Source of the DNA: Burkholderia lata
GTDB lineage: Bacteria; Pseudomonadota; Gammaproteobacteria; Burkholderiales; Burkholderiaceae
Assembly: GCF_000012945.1 (NCBI RefSeq)
Contig: NC_007510.1
Location: 558,001 to 622,000 of the forward strand
DNA length: 64,000 nt
Direction of reading: 5' to 3'
The notes under the pieces were generated by a model. It ran no database searches. It saw only the letters and a list, made by a program, of their open reading frames with translations, and was not told the DNA's origin. The translations under genes and the position numbers were made by a program. This document shows, one piece after another, positions 27,316-37,041 of this stretch. The first letter of the stretch is position 1. Each line of letters begins with the position of its first letter.

Positions 27316-27408
27316 GGCCAGCGCCTCGGCTTATCGGCCGCAATCGAGGCGGGGGGCGGCTTATCCGGCTGCTCGACACAAAAAACATCCGAGAGAAGGA
27401 AAGCAACG

Positions 27409-29019
27409 ATGCCAGCGAGCAAAGCGAAGCTGTTGTTGGGAGTGGTGTTTTCTTCGCTGATTCTGACGGCCTGCAACGACGACGTGACATCGTCCTCTGC
27501 TGCCAGCGCCGACAATTCAGCCGATCCCGCCAGTCAGGTGGACAGGGCGTACAACGATCCGAACAGTTATTCGTCGAGCGCGAACGCGTCGCTCGACGCC
27601 TCCGCCGCGGTTGAAAAGGCCGCCGTCACGCATCACCAGATCACACTCAACGGCAAGACGATCCGCTACACGGCCACGGCCGGCCACCTCGTCGCGCGCA
27701 ATCCGCAGACCGGCGCGCCCGAAGCATCGTTCTTCTACGTCGCCTATACGGCCGACAACCAGCCCGCGGCGAAGCGGCCCGTCACGTTCCTGTACAACGG
27801 CGGCCCCGGCTCGGCCTCGGTGTGGCTGCATCTCGGCTCGTTCGGCCCGCGCCGGATCCAGACGGGCGACCCGAACGCGAACACGTCGACGTTCCCGTTC
27901 GTCGACAACCAGGAAAGCCTGCTCGACACGACCGACCTCGTGTTCGTCGATGCGATCGGCACCGGCTTCTCCGAAGCGGTCGCGCCGAACACGAACCAGA
28001 CGTTCTGGGGCGTCGACCAGGACGGCGGTGCGTTCCGCGATTTCGTGACGCGCTACATCGCCGTGAACCAGCGCAACGATTCGCCGAAATACCTGTTCGG
28101 CGAGTCGTACGGCACGCCGCGCACCGACGTGCTCGCGAACCTGCTCGAGACGGCCGGCGTGAAGCTCGCCGGCATCGTGCTGCAGTCGTCGATCCTGAAC
28201 TACAACGTGAACTGCGACATGGCGAGCGACTACATCGGCAACTCGAACAACGGGTCGAGCCCGGTGAGTTGCGCGGGCTTCGTGCCGTCGTATGGCACCG
28301 TCGGCGCGTACTACCAGCTCGACAACCCGAACCCGTCGAGCCTGCCGCAGTATGCGGACCAGATGCGCCTGCTGACGGCCGGCAGCTACGCGCCTGCCGT
28401 GAACGCGTACCTCGCGAGCCATACGCCGCCCCCGCCGTCCCTCGTCACGACGATGGTGAATTCGACCGGCGTGAAGCAGTCGCTGTGGAATGCGAACTTC
28501 AACGTGATCCCGACCTTCTTCGACAACAGCTTCCAGTTGTCGCTGATCCCGGGCACGCTGATCGGCCGCTACGACGCGCGCGTGAACGTGCCGGTGTCGA
28601 GCCCGCTGGCATCCGGCGGCGACCCGTCGAGCACGTACATCACGCAGCCGTTCACCGACACGATCGGCAAGTACCTGCCGAACGAGCTGAAGTACACCGC
28701 GCAGTCGTCGTATTCGTTGAGCAGCAATGCGATCAACACGTGGGACTGGACGCACGACGGCCTCGCGATGCCGGACACGATCCCCGATCTCGCTGCGGCG
28801 CTGTCGCTGAATCCGCAACTGAAGGTGTTGTCGCTGAACGGGTATCACGACATCGCGACGCCGTTCTACCAGACCGAGCTCGATCTCGCGCGGCTCGGGA
28901 CGCAACCGAACCTGACGATCAAGGACTATCAGGGCGGACACATGGTCTATCTCGACGATACGTCGCGTCCGCAGGAGAAAGCGGACCTCGTGACCTTCTA
29001 CAACGCGGCCGCGCACTGA
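27409..29019 (+). CDS. S10-family serine carboxypeptidase-like lipoprotein
   Basis: 536 residues. The signal peptide ends in LTAC, so C22 is predicted to be lipidated and the protein exported. S10 motifs are clear: VTFLYNGGPGSASVWLH, nucleophile S233 in FGESYGTPR, acid D481 in NGYHDIATPF and H511 in GGHMVY, in the normal Ser-Asp-His order. A Ser/Ala/Asp-rich linker separates the lipid anchor from the domain. Start at 27409 chosen for the signal peptide and AAGGA at 27397-27401. Substrate unknown; the EF-hand protein gene follows 80 bp later. Confidence 0.88.
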   Translation: MPASKAKLLLGVVFSSLILTACNDDVTSSSAASADNSADPASQVDRAYNDPNSYSSSANASLDASAAVEKAAVTHHQITLNGKTIRYTATAGHLVARNPQTGAPEASFFYVAYTADNQPAAKRPVTFLYNGGPGSASVWLHLGSFGPRRIQTGDPNANTSTFPFVDNQESLLDTTDLVFVDAIGTGFSEAVAPNTNQTFWGVDQDGGAFRDFVTRYIAVNQRNDSPKYLFGESYGTPRTDVLANLLETAGVKLAGIVLQSSILNYNVNCDMASDYIGNSNNGSSPVSCAGFVPSYGTVGAYYQLDNPNPSSLPQYADQMRLLTAGSYAPAVNAYLASHTPPPPSLVTTMVNSTGVKQSLWNANFNVIPTFFDNSFQLSLIPGTLIGRYDARVNVPVSSPLASGGDPSSTYITQPFTDTIGKYLPNELKYTAQSSYSLSSNAINTWDWTHDGLAMPDTIPDLAAALSLNPQLKVLSLNGYHDIATPFYQTELDLARLGTQPNLTIKDYQGGHMVYLDDTSRPQEKADLVTFYNAAAH

Positions 29020-29099
29020 TGCTGCGCCAGGCAGGCGACGCGCGCCCGCGGTGGCGCCGCGCCTGCCGTCGACGACCTCATTCCAGACTGGAGCCTGAT

Positions 29100-29498
29100 A
29101 TGAAGAATCGTTTCATCGTCGTTGCCGCGGCGCTCGCCTGTGTCGGCGCCGCAGCATCCGTATCCGCGTTCGCGCAGGCAAGCGACGCCGCCGCACCGGT
29201 GCGTGCGCGCCAGGCGCAGCTCGGCGATCCGTACGTGCCGCCGGCCGCGCGCAAGCCGACCGCCGGCACGCAGACGACGGGCGCCGCGTTGCATGCGCAG
29301 GTGGTGCGCAAGCTCGCGCAGCAGTTCAGCGCAGCCGACGCGCAGAACACGGGTTCGATCACCGAATCGCAGGCCCGCGCGGCCGGCCTCGGCTATGTCG
29401 CGAACCACTTCCGCCAGATCGACTCGGGCGGCAACGGCCGCGTGTCGTTCGCGGACGTCCAGCGCTACATGCAGGCACGCAGCACGAGCCAGCAGTAA
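29100..29498 (+). CDS. Exported EF-hand-like protein
   Basis: 132 residues with a cleavable signal peptide (MKNRFIVVAAALACVGAAASVSAFA). Two EF-hand-like loops in the C-terminal half: DAQNTGSITESQ, degenerate, and DSGGNGRVSFAD, which keeps acidic first and last positions and the central Gly. Probably a periplasmic calcium-responsive protein; partner unknown. It may be co-transcribed with the S10 peptidase gene. A 14-bp stem hairpin follows 20 bp after the stop. Confidence 0.75.
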   Translation: MKNRFIVVAAALACVGAAASVSAFAQASDAAAPVRARQAQLGDPYVPPAARKPTAGTQTTGAALHAQVVRKLAQQFSAADAQNTGSITESQARAAGLGYVANHFRQIDSGGNGRVSFADVQRYMQARSTSQQ

Positions 29499-29847
29499 GC
29501 GCGGCGCGCGGTGAACAAACGGGGGCGGAACCTGCTGCACGGCGGGTTCCGCCCCCGTGTACATGAAGCCGCCGTTTCGTCGCGTACACGGCGGATTCGT
29601 GCCGGATTCTCATTATCTGGGCAACGCATTCAAATATTGGAGACGAGTGCGTGCGCTCCTACAATCCGAAGCACATCGACAGCTTCGGACCCACGCATCG
29701 CGCGGCGCCCGACGCACACGGAGACACCTTCCATGACGTTCGCCGGGCGCTTTATTCGGTGCATCGACCGCCGCCTCGTCGCGACGCCGGACGCAGTTCC
29801 GGCATCGCGCGAACGGCTTCACCGGTTCCGTTGAAGAAGCCCGCCCC
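29499..29847. other. Intergenic region before the IclR gene
   Basis: 349 bp. Starts with the strong hairpin at 29519-29558 and contains a small hairpin CGAAG/CTTCG (29667-29687 area). A 33-codon frame from ATG 29733 to TGA 29834 has no supporting features. No IclR operator was recognised. Confidence 0.4.
29519..29558. terminator. 14-bp-stem hairpin after the EF-hand gene
   Basis: ACGGGGGCGGAACC pairs perfectly with GGTTCCGCCCCCGT around a 12-nt loop. No T tract on the plus strand; on the minus strand the tail is TTGTTCACC. Very stable, probably a transcript 3' end. Confidence 0.6.
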
Positions 29848-30747
29848 ATGACCAAGATGCCCGACACACTTGCCCTCGACGCCCGGCGCGCGACGCCGGA
29901 CGATGCATCGCTGACCGACAGCATCGGCGCGACCAGTACGCCGCTCGATCTCGCTGCGCAGCAGGCCGGCACGCAGACGTTGCTGCGCGGTCTTGCGATC
30001 CTCGAGGCGATCGCGAACGGCGCGCGCGACATGCGCGCGATCGGCGCCGCGCTCGGCACGACGCGCAGCACCACGCACCGCCTCGTCAGCAGCCTCGTGC
30101 AGGCGCGCTACCTGCGCCAGGTGCAGGGCGGCTACCTGCTCGGCCCGAAGCTGATCGAGCTCGGCACGATCGCGCTCGAGCAGATGCCGCTCACCGCGGT
30201 GGCGCGCCCGCACCTCGAAGCGCTCGCGGAAGCGACGCTCGACACGATCCATCTCGGCGTGCGCGACGGCGACGACGTGCTGTACATCGACAAGATTCCC
30301 GGCACGCGCGGCCTCGAGATGCGCTCGCGCGTCGGCCACCGGATGCCGCTCGCGTCGACCGGCATCGGCAAGGCGATGATGCTCGACACCGATCCCGACA
30401 CGTGGCGCTCGCTGTTCGAGGCTGCCCGGCGTGCGCTCGCCGGCGTCAATTTCAAGCCGGACAACCGGCCCGAGACGAGCGCGTTCCTGCAGCGCATGGC
30501 GCACTACGCGGCCGGCGGTTACACGTTCGATCTCGAGGAAAACGAGGCGTCGATCCGCTGCGTGGCCGCGCCGATCCGCGATGCATCGGGCGCGATCGTG
30601 GCGGCCGTGTCGGTCGCGAGCACGATTCCGTACATGCCGCACGACCGGATGGACGAACTGATTCCGCTCGTGCAGCGCGAAGCGCGAGCCATTTCCGCGG
30701 AACTGGGCTGGAGCCCGCCGCAGGGTACCCGCAGGATCAAACGATGA
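29848..30747 (+). CDS. IclR-family transcriptional regulator
   Basis: 299 residues. N-terminal winged helix (about 40-100: TLLRGLAILEAIANGARDMRAIGAALG...TTHRLVSSLV) followed by the IclR effector-binding domain (ending EARAISAELGW). A 38-residue leader precedes the helix-turn-helix. Its ATG at 29848 has no strong ribosome site; Met at 29857 is an alternative. The dgoK ATG overlaps its stop (ATGA), so the regulator is the first gene of the sugar-acid operon and very likely its local controller, responding to a sugar acid. Confidence 0.92.
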   Translation: MTKMPDTLALDARRATPDDASLTDSIGATSTPLDLAAQQAGTQTLLRGLAILEAIANGARDMRAIGAALGTTRSTTHRLVSSLVQARYLRQVQGGYLLGPKLIELGTIALEQMPLTAVARPHLEALAEATLDTIHLGVRDGDDVLYIDKIPGTRGLEMRSRVGHRMPLASTGIGKAMMLDTDPDTWRSLFEAARRALAGVNFKPDNRPETSAFLQRMAHYAAGGYTFDLEENEASIRCVAAPIRDASGAIVAAVSVASTIPYMPHDRMDELIPLVQREARAISAELGWSPPQGTRRIKR

Positions 30748-31769
30748 CGACTTCGACCCGGCCCGTTCCGGATGCCAGCTCCGCCACCCCGTCGCTGATC
30801 GCGCTCGACTGGGGCACGACGTCGCTGCGCGCTTACCTGTACGACGCGCACGGCGCGCTCATCGACACGCGCAGCCGTGCAGCGGGTGTGATGCATGTGC
30901 CCGGCGGCGGCGCGCGCGCGTTCGACGCGGTGTTCGAGGAAGCATGCGGCGACTGGCTCGACCGCACGCCGGGCCTGCCGGTGCTCGCCGCCGGGATGGT
31001 CGGCAGCGCGCAGGGCTGGCGCGAGGCGCCGTACGTCGCGGTGCCGGCCGGCGCCGACGCGCTCGTCAAGGGCCTCATCACGGTGACGACGTCGCGCGGC
31101 ACGACGATCTCGATCGTGCCGGGCGTCATCGCCACGGGTGAATTGCCCGACGTGATGCGCGGTGAAGAAACGCAGATATTCGGTGCACTCGCGAGCGATC
31201 CCACGCTTGGCGCCGATCGTTCAGGGGTACTGATCGGCTTGCCGGGCACCCATGCGAAATGGGCGTGGGTGAGGGACGGGCTGATCGAGCGCTTCCAGAC
31301 CTTCATGACGGGCGAGCTGTTCGCGGTGCTGCGCGACCACACGATCCTCGGCCGCACGATGCGCGCCGGTGCGTCGCCCGATCGGGCGGCGTTCGTGCGC
31401 GGCGTCTCGGTCGCGCGCGGCGCGCAGCACACGGGGCTGCTCGCGACGATCTTCAGCACGCGCACGCTCGGCCTGACCGACCGGCTCGCGCCCGATGCGC
31501 AGGGCGACTACCTGTCCGGGCTGCTGATCGGCCATGAGCTCAACGCGCTCGACGCGATGCTCGCGGAGCGCGGCATCGCGCTCGCGGACCAGCCGCTGCT
31601 GCTGATCGGCGACGACAGCCTGTGTGCGCGCTACGCCGATGCGCTCCAGGAATTCGGCCACCTGCACGCCCGCGTCGTCGCGCATGCGACCGACCGCGGC
31701 CTGTGGCGGATCGCGTCGCGTGCCGGGCTCGTGCGTGCAGATGGCGAGCCCGTCTGCGCCGACCAATGA
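30744..31769 (+). CDS. dgoK: 2-dehydro-3-deoxygalactonokinase
   Basis: Phosphorylates 2-keto-3-deoxy-D-galactonate at C6. 341 residues, family length. ASKHA-type ATPase motifs: LIALDWGTTSLRAYLYD at the start, GLPGTHAKWAWV in the middle and MTGELFAVL. Overlaps the IclR gene by ATGA; dgoA begins 22 bp after the stop. The neighbouring aldolase supports the assignment. Confidence 0.95.
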   Translation: MTTSTRPVPDASSATPSLIALDWGTTSLRAYLYDAHGALIDTRSRAAGVMHVPGGGARAFDAVFEEACGDWLDRTPGLPVLAAGMVGSAQGWREAPYVAVPAGADALVKGLITVTTSRGTTISIVPGVIATGELPDVMRGEETQIFGALASDPTLGADRSGVLIGLPGTHAKWAWVRDGLIERFQTFMTGELFAVLRDHTILGRTMRAGASPDRAAFVRGVSVARGAQHTGLLATIFSTRTLGLTDRLAPDAQGDYLSGLLIGHELNALDAMLAERGIALADQPLLLIGDDSLCARYADALQEFGHLHARVVAHATDRGLWRIASRAGLVRADGEPVCADQ

Positions 31770-31791
31770 CTTGTTTGCAGAGGAACCTTCG

Positions 31792-32469
31792 ATGCCGTCC
31801 GACCTGACCTTGCCCGCGCCGTACGCGCCCCACGCCGCGCTGATGCGTGCGTTCGACGCGTGCCCGCTGATCGCGATCATGCGCGGGATCACGCCCGCCG
31901 AAGCGGCCGACCACGGCCATGCGCTCTATGAAGCCGGCTTCCGGATCGTCGAGGTGCCGCTCAACTCGCCCAATCCGTTCGACAGCATCGCGGCGCTGCG
32001 GCGCGCGCTGCCCGACGACGCGATTGTCGGCGCGGGGACCGTGCTGCGCGCCGAGTATGTCGACCGCGTGCAGGACGCGGGCGGCGCGCTGATCGTGATG
32101 CCGCACAGCGACGCGGCCGTGATCCGCCGCGCACGCGAGCGCGGCCTGGCGAGCGCGCCGGGCGTGGCGACGCCGACCGAAGCCTTTGCGGCGCTCGCGA
32201 ACGGCGCCGACGTGCTGAAGATGTTCCCGGCCGAGCAGCTCGGCGTGCACGTCGTGAAGGCGTGGCGTGCGGTGATCGACCGCGCGGTGCCGCTGATCCC
32301 GGTCGGCGGCATCTCGCCCGACAACATGCAGCCGTTCCTCGACGCCGGCGCGAACGGTTTCGGGCTCGGCTCGGCGCTGTACCGTCCCGGCCAGTCGGCC
32401 GACGCGACCGCGGCGAACGCGCGCGCGTTCCAGGCCGGCTTGCGCACGGCGCGCGGCGGAGCCGCATGA
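31792..32469 (+). CDS. dgoA: 2-dehydro-3-deoxy-6-phosphogalactonate aldolase
   Basis: Class I aldolase: splits KDPGal into pyruvate and D-glyceraldehyde 3-phosphate. 225 residues. Schiff-base lysine K143 in DVLKMFPAEQ and general base E54 in RIVEVPLNSP; IAIMRGI and VGAGTVL are family motifs. Start ATG 31792. Its TGA overlaps the next ATG. The glyceraldehyde 3-phosphate can enter the gapA/tktA routes encoded at 52248-55377. Confidence 0.95.
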   Translation: MPSDLTLPAPYAPHAALMRAFDACPLIAIMRGITPAEAADHGHALYEAGFRIVEVPLNSPNPFDSIAALRRALPDDAIVGAGTVLRAEYVDRVQDAGGALIVMPHSDAAVIRRARERGLASAPGVATPTEAFAALANGADVLKMFPAEQLGVHVVKAWRAVIDRAVPLIPVGGISPDNMQPFLDAGANGFGLGSALYRPGQSADATAANARAFQAGLRTARGGAA

Positions 32470-33248
32470 TGGGCCGCCTCGCGGACAAGGTCGCGATGGT
32501 GACGGGCGCGGGCCGAGGAATCGGCGCCGCGATCGCCCGCGCGTTCGTTCGCGAGGGGGCGGCGGTTGCGCTCGTCGATCTCGACTTCCCGCAGGCGCAG
32601 CGCACCGCCGCCGAGATTGCGCAGGAGATCGCCGGTGCGCGCGTGCTGCCGCTGCAGGCGGATGTCGCACGGCAGGACGCGGTGCGCGAGGCACTGGCGC
32701 GGACCGAGGCGGCCTTCGGCCCGCTCGACGTGCTCGTGAACAACGCGGGCATCAACGTGTTCGCCGATCCGCTGACGATGACCGACGACGACTGGCGCCG
32801 CTGCTTCGCGGTCGACCTCGACGGCGTGTGGCACGGCTGCCGCGCGGCGCTGGAGGGGATGGTCGAACGCGGCCGCGGCAGCATCGTGAACATCGCGTCG
32901 ACGCACGCGTTCAGGATCATCCCGGGCTGCTTTCCGTACCCGGTCGCGAAGCACGGCGTGCTGGGTCTCACGCGTGCGCTCGGCATCGAATACGCGGCCC
33001 GCAACGTGCGCGTGAACGCGATCGCGCCGGGCTACATCGAGACGCAGCTCACGCGCGACTGGTGGGATGCGCAACCTGACCCTGCTGCCGCACGCGCGGA
33101 GACGCTCGCGCTGCAGCCGATGAAGCGGATCGGCCGGCCCGAGGAGGTCGCGATGACGGCCGTGTTCCTGGCGTCCGACGAGGCGCCGTTCATCAATGCC
33201 GCGTGCATCACCGTCGATGGCGGGCGCGCGGCGCTGTATCACGACTGA
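32466..33248 (+). CDS. Short-chain dehydrogenase in the dgo cluster
   Basis: 260-residue SDR. Cofactor motif VTGAGRGIGAAIA, NNAG (VLVNNAGIN), Ser in NIASTHAF and the catalytic Y-x3-K in PYPVAKHG. A DLD at the end of beta-2 favours NAD(H). It overlaps dgoA by 4 bp, so it belongs to the operon. Likely a sugar or sugar-acid dehydrogenase, for example of galactose, arabinose or a keto acid; which one is not decided by sequence. Confidence 0.85.
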   Translation: MMGRLADKVAMVTGAGRGIGAAIARAFVREGAAVALVDLDFPQAQRTAAEIAQEIAGARVLPLQADVARQDAVREALARTEAAFGPLDVLVNNAGINVFADPLTMTDDDWRRCFAVDLDGVWHGCRAALEGMVERGRGSIVNIASTHAFRIIPGCFPYPVAKHGVLGLTRALGIEYAARNVRVNAIAPGYIETQLTRDWWDAQPDPAAARAETLALQPMKRIGRPEEVAMTAVFLASDEAPFINAACITVDGGRAALYHD

Positions 33249-33350
33249 CGCAACGATTCGAAAGACCGCACGTGCGACGGCCGCGCGCACGCTGCGTCGA
33301 AACCAACAAGCGGCTGCATCCTGTTCGATGAAGACAAGGAGACACTGGAG

Positions 33351-34346
33351 ATGAAACGCAGAACGTTCGTAACGCTGGCCGCCGCGGCCGCGGTGGTGAT
33401 CGGGAGCCCCGTCGTGCATGCGGCCGATCCGGTCAAGATCGGCTTCCTGGTGAAGCAGCCGGAAGAGCCGTGGTTCCAGGACGAGTGGAAGTTTGCCGAG
33501 ATGGCCGCGAAGCAGAAGGGCTTCACGCTGGTGAAGATCGGCGCGCCGTCCGGTGAAAAGGTGATGAGCGCGATCGACAACCTGTCCGCGCAGAAGGCGC
33601 AGGGCTTCATCATCTGCACGCCCGACGTGAAGCTCGGGCCGGGCATCGTCGCGAAGGCGAAGTCGCACAACCTGAAGATGATGACGGTGGACGACCGCCT
33701 CGTCGACGGCGCGGGCAAGCCGATCGAGTCGGTCCCGCACATGGGCATTTCCGCGTACAACATCGGCAAGCAGGTCGGCGACGGCATCGCGGCCGAGATC
33801 AAGAAGCGCGGCTGGGACATGAAGGACGTCGGCGCGATCGACATCACCTACGAGCAGTTGCCGACCGCGCACGACCGCACGAGCGGCGCGACCGACGCGC
33901 TGGTGGCCGCCGGCTTCCCGAAGGCGAACGTGATCGCGGCGCCGCAGGCGAAGACCGACACGGAGAACGCATTCAACGCGGCGAACATCGCGCTCACGAA
34001 GAATCCGCAGTTCAAGCACTGGGTGGCGTACGGCCTGAACGACGAAGCCGTGCTCGGCGCTGTGCGCGCGGCCGAAGGGCGCGGCTTCAAGGCGGACAAC
34101 ATGATCGGCATCGGCATCGGCGGTTCCGATTCGGCGCTGAACGAGTTCAAGAAACCGCAGCCGACGGGCTTCTACGGCACCGTGATCATCAGCCCGAAGC
34201 GTCACGGCGAGGAAACCTCGGACCTGATGTACACGTGGATCACGCAGGGCAAGGCACCGCCGGCGCTGACGCTGACGACCGGCATGCTCGCGACGCGCGA
34301 CAACGTGTCGAAGGTGCGCGACGAGATGGGGCTCGCGTCGAAGTAA
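33351..34346 (+). CDS. araF: Arabinose/galactose ABC transporter, periplasmic binding protein
   Basis: 331 residues with a 24-residue signal peptide ending VHA. After cleavage the sequence ([20 protein letters not shown] ...) is very close to E. coli AraF throughout, including [16 protein letters not shown] and the C-terminal TRDN segment. E. coli AraF binds L-arabinose and also D-galactose and D-fucose, so galactose fits the dgo genes. A ribosome site GGAG precedes the ATG. A strong hairpin follows the stop. Confidence 0.93.
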   Translation: MKRRTFVTLAAAAAVVIGSPVVHAADPVKIGFLVKQPEEPWFQDEWKFAEMAAKQKGFTLVKIGAPSGEKVMSAIDNLSAQKAQGFIICTPDVKLGPGIVAKAKSHNLKMMTVDDRLVDGAGKPIESVPHMGISAYNIGKQVGDGIAAEIKKRGWDMKDVGAIDITYEQLPTAHDRTSGATDALVAAGFPKANVIAAPQAKTDTENAFNAANIALTKNPQFKHWVAYGLNDEAVLGAVRAAEGRGFKADNMIGIGIGGSDSALNEFKKPQPTGFYGTVIISPKRHGEETSDLMYTWITQGKAPPALTLTTGMLATRDNVSKVRDEMGLASK

Positions 34347-34351
34347 GCGGC

Positions 34352-34385
34352 CCGCCGGCTGCCGCGGCGATGCGGCGGCCGGCGG
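34352..34385 (+). promoter_or_regulatory. Hairpin between araF and araG
   Basis: CCGCCGGC/GCCGGCGG outer stem with inner GCCGC/GCGGC, 5 bp after the araF stop and without a T tract. In sugar ABC operons such a structure after the binding-protein gene usually protects its mRNA and reduces read-through, giving more binding protein than membrane parts. That role here is inferred. Confidence 0.6.
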
Positions 34386-34413
34386 TCGATCGATCCGGAA
34401 GTGGGGAGACGAC

Positions 34414-35925
34414 GTGTCAGCGGCACTGCGTTTTGACAATATCGGCAAGGTCTTTCCTGGCGTGCGCGCACTCGACGGCATCTCGTTCGACGTGCACGCG
34501 GGCGAGGTGCATGGCCTGATGGGCGAGAACGGCGCGGGCAAGTCGACGCTGCTGAAGATTCTCGGCGGCGAATACCAGCCCGATGCGGGCAGCGTGCTGG
34601 TCGATGGCCAGCCCGTGCAGTTCGCGAGTGCGGCCGCGTCGATCGCGGCCGGCATCGCGGTGATTCACCAGGAGCTGCAGTACGTGCCGGACCTGACGGT
34701 CGCGGAAAACCTGCTGCTCGGCCGCCTGCCGAATGCGTTCGGCTGGGTGCGCAAGCGCGAGGCGAAGCGTTACGTGCGCGAGCGGCTCGCCGCGATGGGC
34801 GTCGATCTCGATCCCGATGCGAAGCTCGGGCGGCTGTCGATCGCGCAGCGGCAGATGGTCGAGATCTGCAAGGCGCTGATGCGCAATGCGCGCGTGATCG
34901 CGCTCGACGAACCGACCAGCTCGCTGTCGCATCGCGAGACGGAAGTGCTGTTCAAGCTCGTCGACGACCTGCGTGCGCAGGGCCGCGCGCTGATCTACAT
35001 CTCGCACCGGATGGACGAGATCTACCGGCTCTGCAATGCGTGCACGATCTTCCGCGACGGGCGCAAGATCGCGTCGCACGAGTCGCTCGCCGACGTGCCG
35101 CGCGAACGGCTCGTCGCCGAGATGGTCGGGCGCGAGATTTCGGACATCTACCATTACGCGCCGCGTGCGCTCGGCGATGTGCGCTTCGCCGCCGAAGGCA
35201 TCGACGGCCCGGCATTGCGCGAACCCGCGAGCTTCTCGGTGCGCGCGGGCGAGATTGTCGGCTTTTTCGGGCTCGTCGGCGCGGGCCGCAGCGAACTGAT
35301 GCGGCTCGTGTACGGCGCGGATCACCGGCGCGCGGGCGTGCTGACGCTTGACGGCGCGCGCATCGACGTGAAGCGCACCGGCGACGCGATCCGCCACGGC
35401 ATCGTGCTGTGCCCCGAGGACCGCAAGGAAGAGGGGATCATCGCGATCGCGTCGGTCGCGGAGAACATCAACATCAGCTGCCGCCGCCATTCGCTGCGCG
35501 CGGGGCTCTTCATCAACCGCAAGGCCGAAAGCGAAACGGCCGACCGTTTCATCCAGCGGCTCAAGATCAAGACGCCGAACCGGCGGCAGAAGATCCGCTT
35601 CCTGTCGGGCGGCAACCAGCAGAAGGCGATCCTGTCGCGCTGGCTCGCGGAGCCCGACCTGAAGGTCGTGATCCTCGACGAACCGACGCGCGGGATCGAC
35701 GTCGGCGCGAAGCACGAGATCTACGACGTGATCTACCGGCTCGCGGAACGCGGCTGCGCGATCGTGATGGTGTCGTCGGAGCTGCCGGAAGTGCTCGGCG
35801 TGTCCGACCGCATCGTCGTGATGCGCGAAGGCCGGATCGCGGGCGAACTGCCGCGCGAACAGGCGAACGAGCACGCGGTGCTGAGCCTGGCGCTGCCGCA
35901 GACGAGCGCCGTCGAGGCGGCCTGA
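34414..35925 (+). CDS. araG: Arabinose/galactose ABC transporter, ATP-binding protein
   Basis: 503 residues, two fused ABC domains. First: Walker [10 protein letters not shown], Walker [13 protein letters not shown]. Second: degenerate Walker A ([13 protein letters not shown]), signature LSGGNQQKA, Walker [20 protein letters not shown]. The whole chain tracks E. coli AraG. GTG start at 34414 with GGGGAG upstream. Sits between araF and araH. Confidence 0.94.
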   Translation: MSAALRFDNIGKVFPGVRALDGISFDVHAGEVHGLMGENGAGKSTLLKILGGEYQPDAGSVLVDGQPVQFASAAASIAAGIAVIHQELQYVPDLTVAENLLLGRLPNAFGWVRKREAKRYVRERLAAMGVDLDPDAKLGRLSIAQRQMVEICKALMRNARVIALDEPTSSLSHRETEVLFKLVDDLRAQGRALIYISHRMDEIYRLCNACTIFRDGRKIASHESLADVPRERLVAEMVGREISDIYHYAPRALGDVRFAAEGIDGPALREPASFSVRAGEIVGFFGLVGAGRSELMRLVYGADHRRAGVLTLDGARIDVKRTGDAIRHGIVLCPEDRKEEGIIAIASVAENINISCRRHSLRAGLFINRKAESETADRFIQRLKIKTPNRRQKIRFLSGGNQQKAILSRWLAEPDLKVVILDEPTRGIDVGAKHEIYDVIYRLAERGCAIVMVSSELPEVLGVSDRIVVMREGRIAGELPREQANEHAVLSLALPQTSAVEAA

Positions 35926-35995
35926 CACGGAACACGACAATCGAATCGGACACGCGCGGCGCGGGCCGTGCGATGCAGGAGCAGGAGACACAATC

Positions 35996-37012
35996 ATGCA
36001 AGTCAACGAAAACCTTGGCAGCGCCGCCGTGAAGCCGTCGGCCGACGCGCTGGTGCCGCAGCAGAGCGATCGCCAGAAGTGGTGGCAGCATCTGACCGAA
36101 TACAGCCTGATCGCGATCTTCGCGGTGATGTTCATCACGATGTCGCTCACCGTCGATCACTTCTTCTCGATCGACAACATGCTCGGCCTCGCGCTGTCGA
36201 TCTCGCAGATCGGGATGGTCGCGTGCACGATGATGTTCTGTCTCGCGTCGCGCGACTTCGACCTGTCGATCGGCTCGACCGTCGCGTTCTCCGGCGTGCT
36301 GTGCGCGATGGTGCTGAACGCGACCGACAACACGTTCGTCGCGATCATCGCGGCGGTCGCGGCCGGCGCCGCGATCGGCTTCGTGAACGGCGCGGTGATC
36401 GCATACCTGCGCATCAACGCGCTGATCACCACGCTCGCGACGATGGAGATCGTGCGCGGGCTCGGCTTCATCGTGTCGAAGGGGCAGGCGGTCGGCGTGT
36501 CGTCGGATACGTTCATCGCGCTCGGCGGGCTGTCGCTGTTCGGCGTGTCGCTGCCGATCTGGGTCACGCTGCTGTGCTTCATCGCGTTCGGCGTGCTGCT
36601 GAACCAGACGGTATACGGCCGCAACACGCTCGCGATCGGCGGTAACCCGGAAGCGTCGCGGCTCGCGGGGATCAACGTCGAACGCACGCGCGTGTACATC
36701 TTCCTGATCCAGGGCGCGGTGACGGCGCTCGCGGGCGTGATCCTCGCGTCGCGCATCACGTCGGGCCAGCCGAACGCCGCGCAGGGCTTCGAGCTGAACG
36801 TGATCTCGGCGTGCGTGCTCGGCGGCGTGTCGCTGATGGGCGGCCGCGCGACGATCTCGGGCGTCGTGATCGGCGTGCTGATCATGGGCACCGTCGAGAA
36901 CGTGATGAACCTGCTGAACATCGACGCGTTCTACCAGTACCTCGTGCGCGGCGCGATCCTGCTCGCGGCCGTGCTGCTCGACCAGTTGAAGAACCGCGGC
37001 GTCCGCGACTGA
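35996..37012 (+). CDS. araH: Arabinose/galactose ABC transporter, permease
   Basis: 338 residues, about eight to ten membrane helices, of the ribose/arabinose permease family; the loop EASRLAGINVERTRVYIFLIQG is the usual coupling segment for the ATPase. A soluble N-terminal stretch of about 35 residues precedes the first helix. Start at 35996 after GGAGCAGGAG. Third component of AraFGH. Confidence 0.94.
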   Translation: MQVNENLGSAAVKPSADALVPQQSDRQKWWQHLTEYSLIAIFAVMFITMSLTVDHFFSIDNMLGLALSISQIGMVACTMMFCLASRDFDLSIGSTVAFSGVLCAMVLNATDNTFVAIIAAVAAGAAIGFVNGAVIAYLRINALITTLATMEIVRGLGFIVSKGQAVGVSSDTFIALGGLSLFGVSLPIWVTLLCFIAFGVLLNQTVYGRNTLAIGGNPEASRLAGINVERTRVYIFLIQGAVTALAGVILASRITSGQPNAAQGFELNVISACVLGGVSLMGGRATISGVVIGVLIMGTVENVMNLLNIDAFYQYLVRGAILLAAVLLDQLKNRGVRD

Positions 37013-37041
37013 CCCGATCCGCTCTTACGGAGACGAACCGC

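Larger units (their letters stand above)
26969..27408. other. AT-richer intergenic region before the S10 peptidase gene
   Basis: 440 bp without a convincing gene and with visibly lower G+C than its surroundings (27060-27320). It holds the inverted repeat TAGACGAATCCGTCTA (27081-27096) and a candidate promoter at 27287-27315. An open frame continues upstream of the peptidase Met to 27208 but lacks a signal peptide and is not counted. Confidence 0.5.

Noticed and set aside
29733..29834. 33-codon frame MTFAGRFIRCIDRR before the IclR gene
   Set aside because: No ribosome site, no conserved feature; coincidental in GC-rich DNA.
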